Source: Subtercola lobariae
GTDB taxonomy: Bacteria > Actinomycetota > Actinomycetes > Actinomycetales > Microbacteriaceae
DNA length: 64,000 nucleotides
Direction: 5' to 3'
NCBI RefSeq assembly: GCF_014640255.1
Contig: NZ_BMGP01000002.1
Coordinates: forward strand, 124,001-188,000
Shown: positions 63,477 through 64,000 of the stretch, in pieces
How the letters are laid out: every line of letters starts with the position of its first letter
Position numbering within the stretch: position 1 is the stretch's first letter
Made by a program: the position numbers and the translations under genes
Notes under the pieces: generated by a model
Told to the model about the DNA's origin: nothing
Seen by the model: the letters and a program-made list of their open reading frames with translations, nothing else
The model's database searches: none

Positions 63477-64000
63477 CTTATTTACTCACTTTCTTGGCGC
63501 CAGGCCGTACGCGTCAGTCGTCGCAGATCTGAGCACGAAAACTCGAGTCTGCTTGTACTCGCGTCCGTTGCCCCCGTGAGTCTCGACTAGCAAGACTCTT
63601 GCTCACGATCTTGGCATGTTCGGGCGAGAAGCCGTTCCAGATTTCCAAAGATCGCAATTGAATTTCAGCACGTCCCCGCGCTATGAATCTATTTTACAAT
63701 TAAATGATAAATTATCATATTCCCCAAGTTGAGGCCACAGGTGAGGGAGCCTCGGAATGAGAGATTGGCATCATCGCGTCGGACCAGTATTCAGACCGAA
63801 CACTAATAATCAGCTGGACCTGGCACCAAGCAATTTGTTATAAAGTTCGCCAGCTGAGATCCCTCTCTCAGGCGTAGAGCCGGGACGGTACCAATCCGCG
63901 ATTTTGAGCCAATCCGCGTCAACCCACTGCATGTAGTCGTTGCAAGCTCGAATCGTGAGCCAAACCTGACTATGTTCTTTTTCGGAGTCGGTCGTTAGTC
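63477..64000. other. Upstream region of the Ldh-asparaginase-STAND operon
   Basis: About 520 bases to the window edge with no recognised gene. It is AT-rich around 63690-63725, where a 15-bp palindrome lies (listed separately). The operon promoter is presumably here. A coding gene may begin beyond the window on either strand. Confidence 0.35.
63704..63718. promoter_or_regulatory. 15-bp AT-rich palindrome
   Basis: ATGATAA and TTATCAT flank one central A, giving a perfect palindrome 228 bases upstream of the Ldh-type start. GntR-, MarR- and TetR-type regulators bind sites of this shape. The regulator is not known. Confidence 0.4.

Overview
The window looks like an accessory (island-like) stretch of an actinobacterial chromosome. 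The reasons are moderately high G+C with GC-rich third codon positions, frequent GTG and TTG starts, purine-rich ribosome sites, many 4-bp ATGA/GTGA gene overlaps, a fused peptide-type ABC permease/ATPase, DUF3846 and ribbon-helix-helix genes, and families typical of soil Micrococcales. I infer the taxon (perhaps Microbacteriaceae) from style only. No rRNA, tRNA, CRISPR array or complete insertion sequence was recognised.

Layout. (1) 1-4.3 kb: a worn border with two internally deleted remnants (an SRPBCC protein and a TmrB-like ATPase), an intact metallo-beta-lactamase-fold hydrolase, an HTH protein of the type found with site-specific recombinases, a HEPN-like protein and a trypsin-like protease. 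(2) 4.5-19.7 kb: an island that looks like genome defence. It holds an N6-adenine DNA methyltransferase tail-to-tail with a ParB-like / SNF2 helicase / DUF3883 operon, then a divergent nuclease-like gene and a helicase with a C-terminal nuclease domain. These are followed by a three-gene unit with a two-helix membrane protein, an EVE-HNH endonuclease, a DUF2971 protein and a small Cys-rich ORF. (3) 20-33 kb: a catabolic block with a DeoR regulator, two type III CoA-transferases, two MaoC-type hydratases, a CitE-like lyase, a zinc alcohol dehydrogenase, an epimerase-like SDR, an aldehyde dehydrogenase and a ThDP enzyme. Its logic resembles activation, hydration and cleavage of a branched or dicarboxylic acid. 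(4) 33-53 kb: mostly one direction, reading from 53 kb downward. A peptide-type ABC transporter is followed by a Gfo/Idh oxidoreductase, a second DeoR regulator, and an operon for a DUF2090 aldolase, FGGY kinase, shikimate-dehydrogenase-like enzyme, cyclase-family hydrolase, zinc alcohol dehydrogenase, aldehyde dehydrogenase, two-subunit CoA-transferase and giant FAD/Fe-S oxidase. An isolated rfbA sits downstream. (5) 53.9-55 kb: ribbon-helix-helix and DUF3846 genes with a strong hairpin terminator, probably a mobile-element scar. (6) 55-63.5 kb: an ATP-grasp protein tail-to-tail with an unusual operon of Ldh-type dehydrogenase, L-asparaginase, STAND/TPR ATPase, FAD/Fe-S old-yellow-enzyme and a small alanine-rich protein.

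The best candidates for undescribed biology are the methyltransferase/ParB/SNF2/nuclease/helicase assembly at 4.5-14.9 kb, the three-gene membrane module at 15.2-17.4 kb, and the operon that combines a STAND ATPase with amino-acid and flavin enzymes at 57-63.5 kb. All functions are read from motifs and context; no database search was possible.
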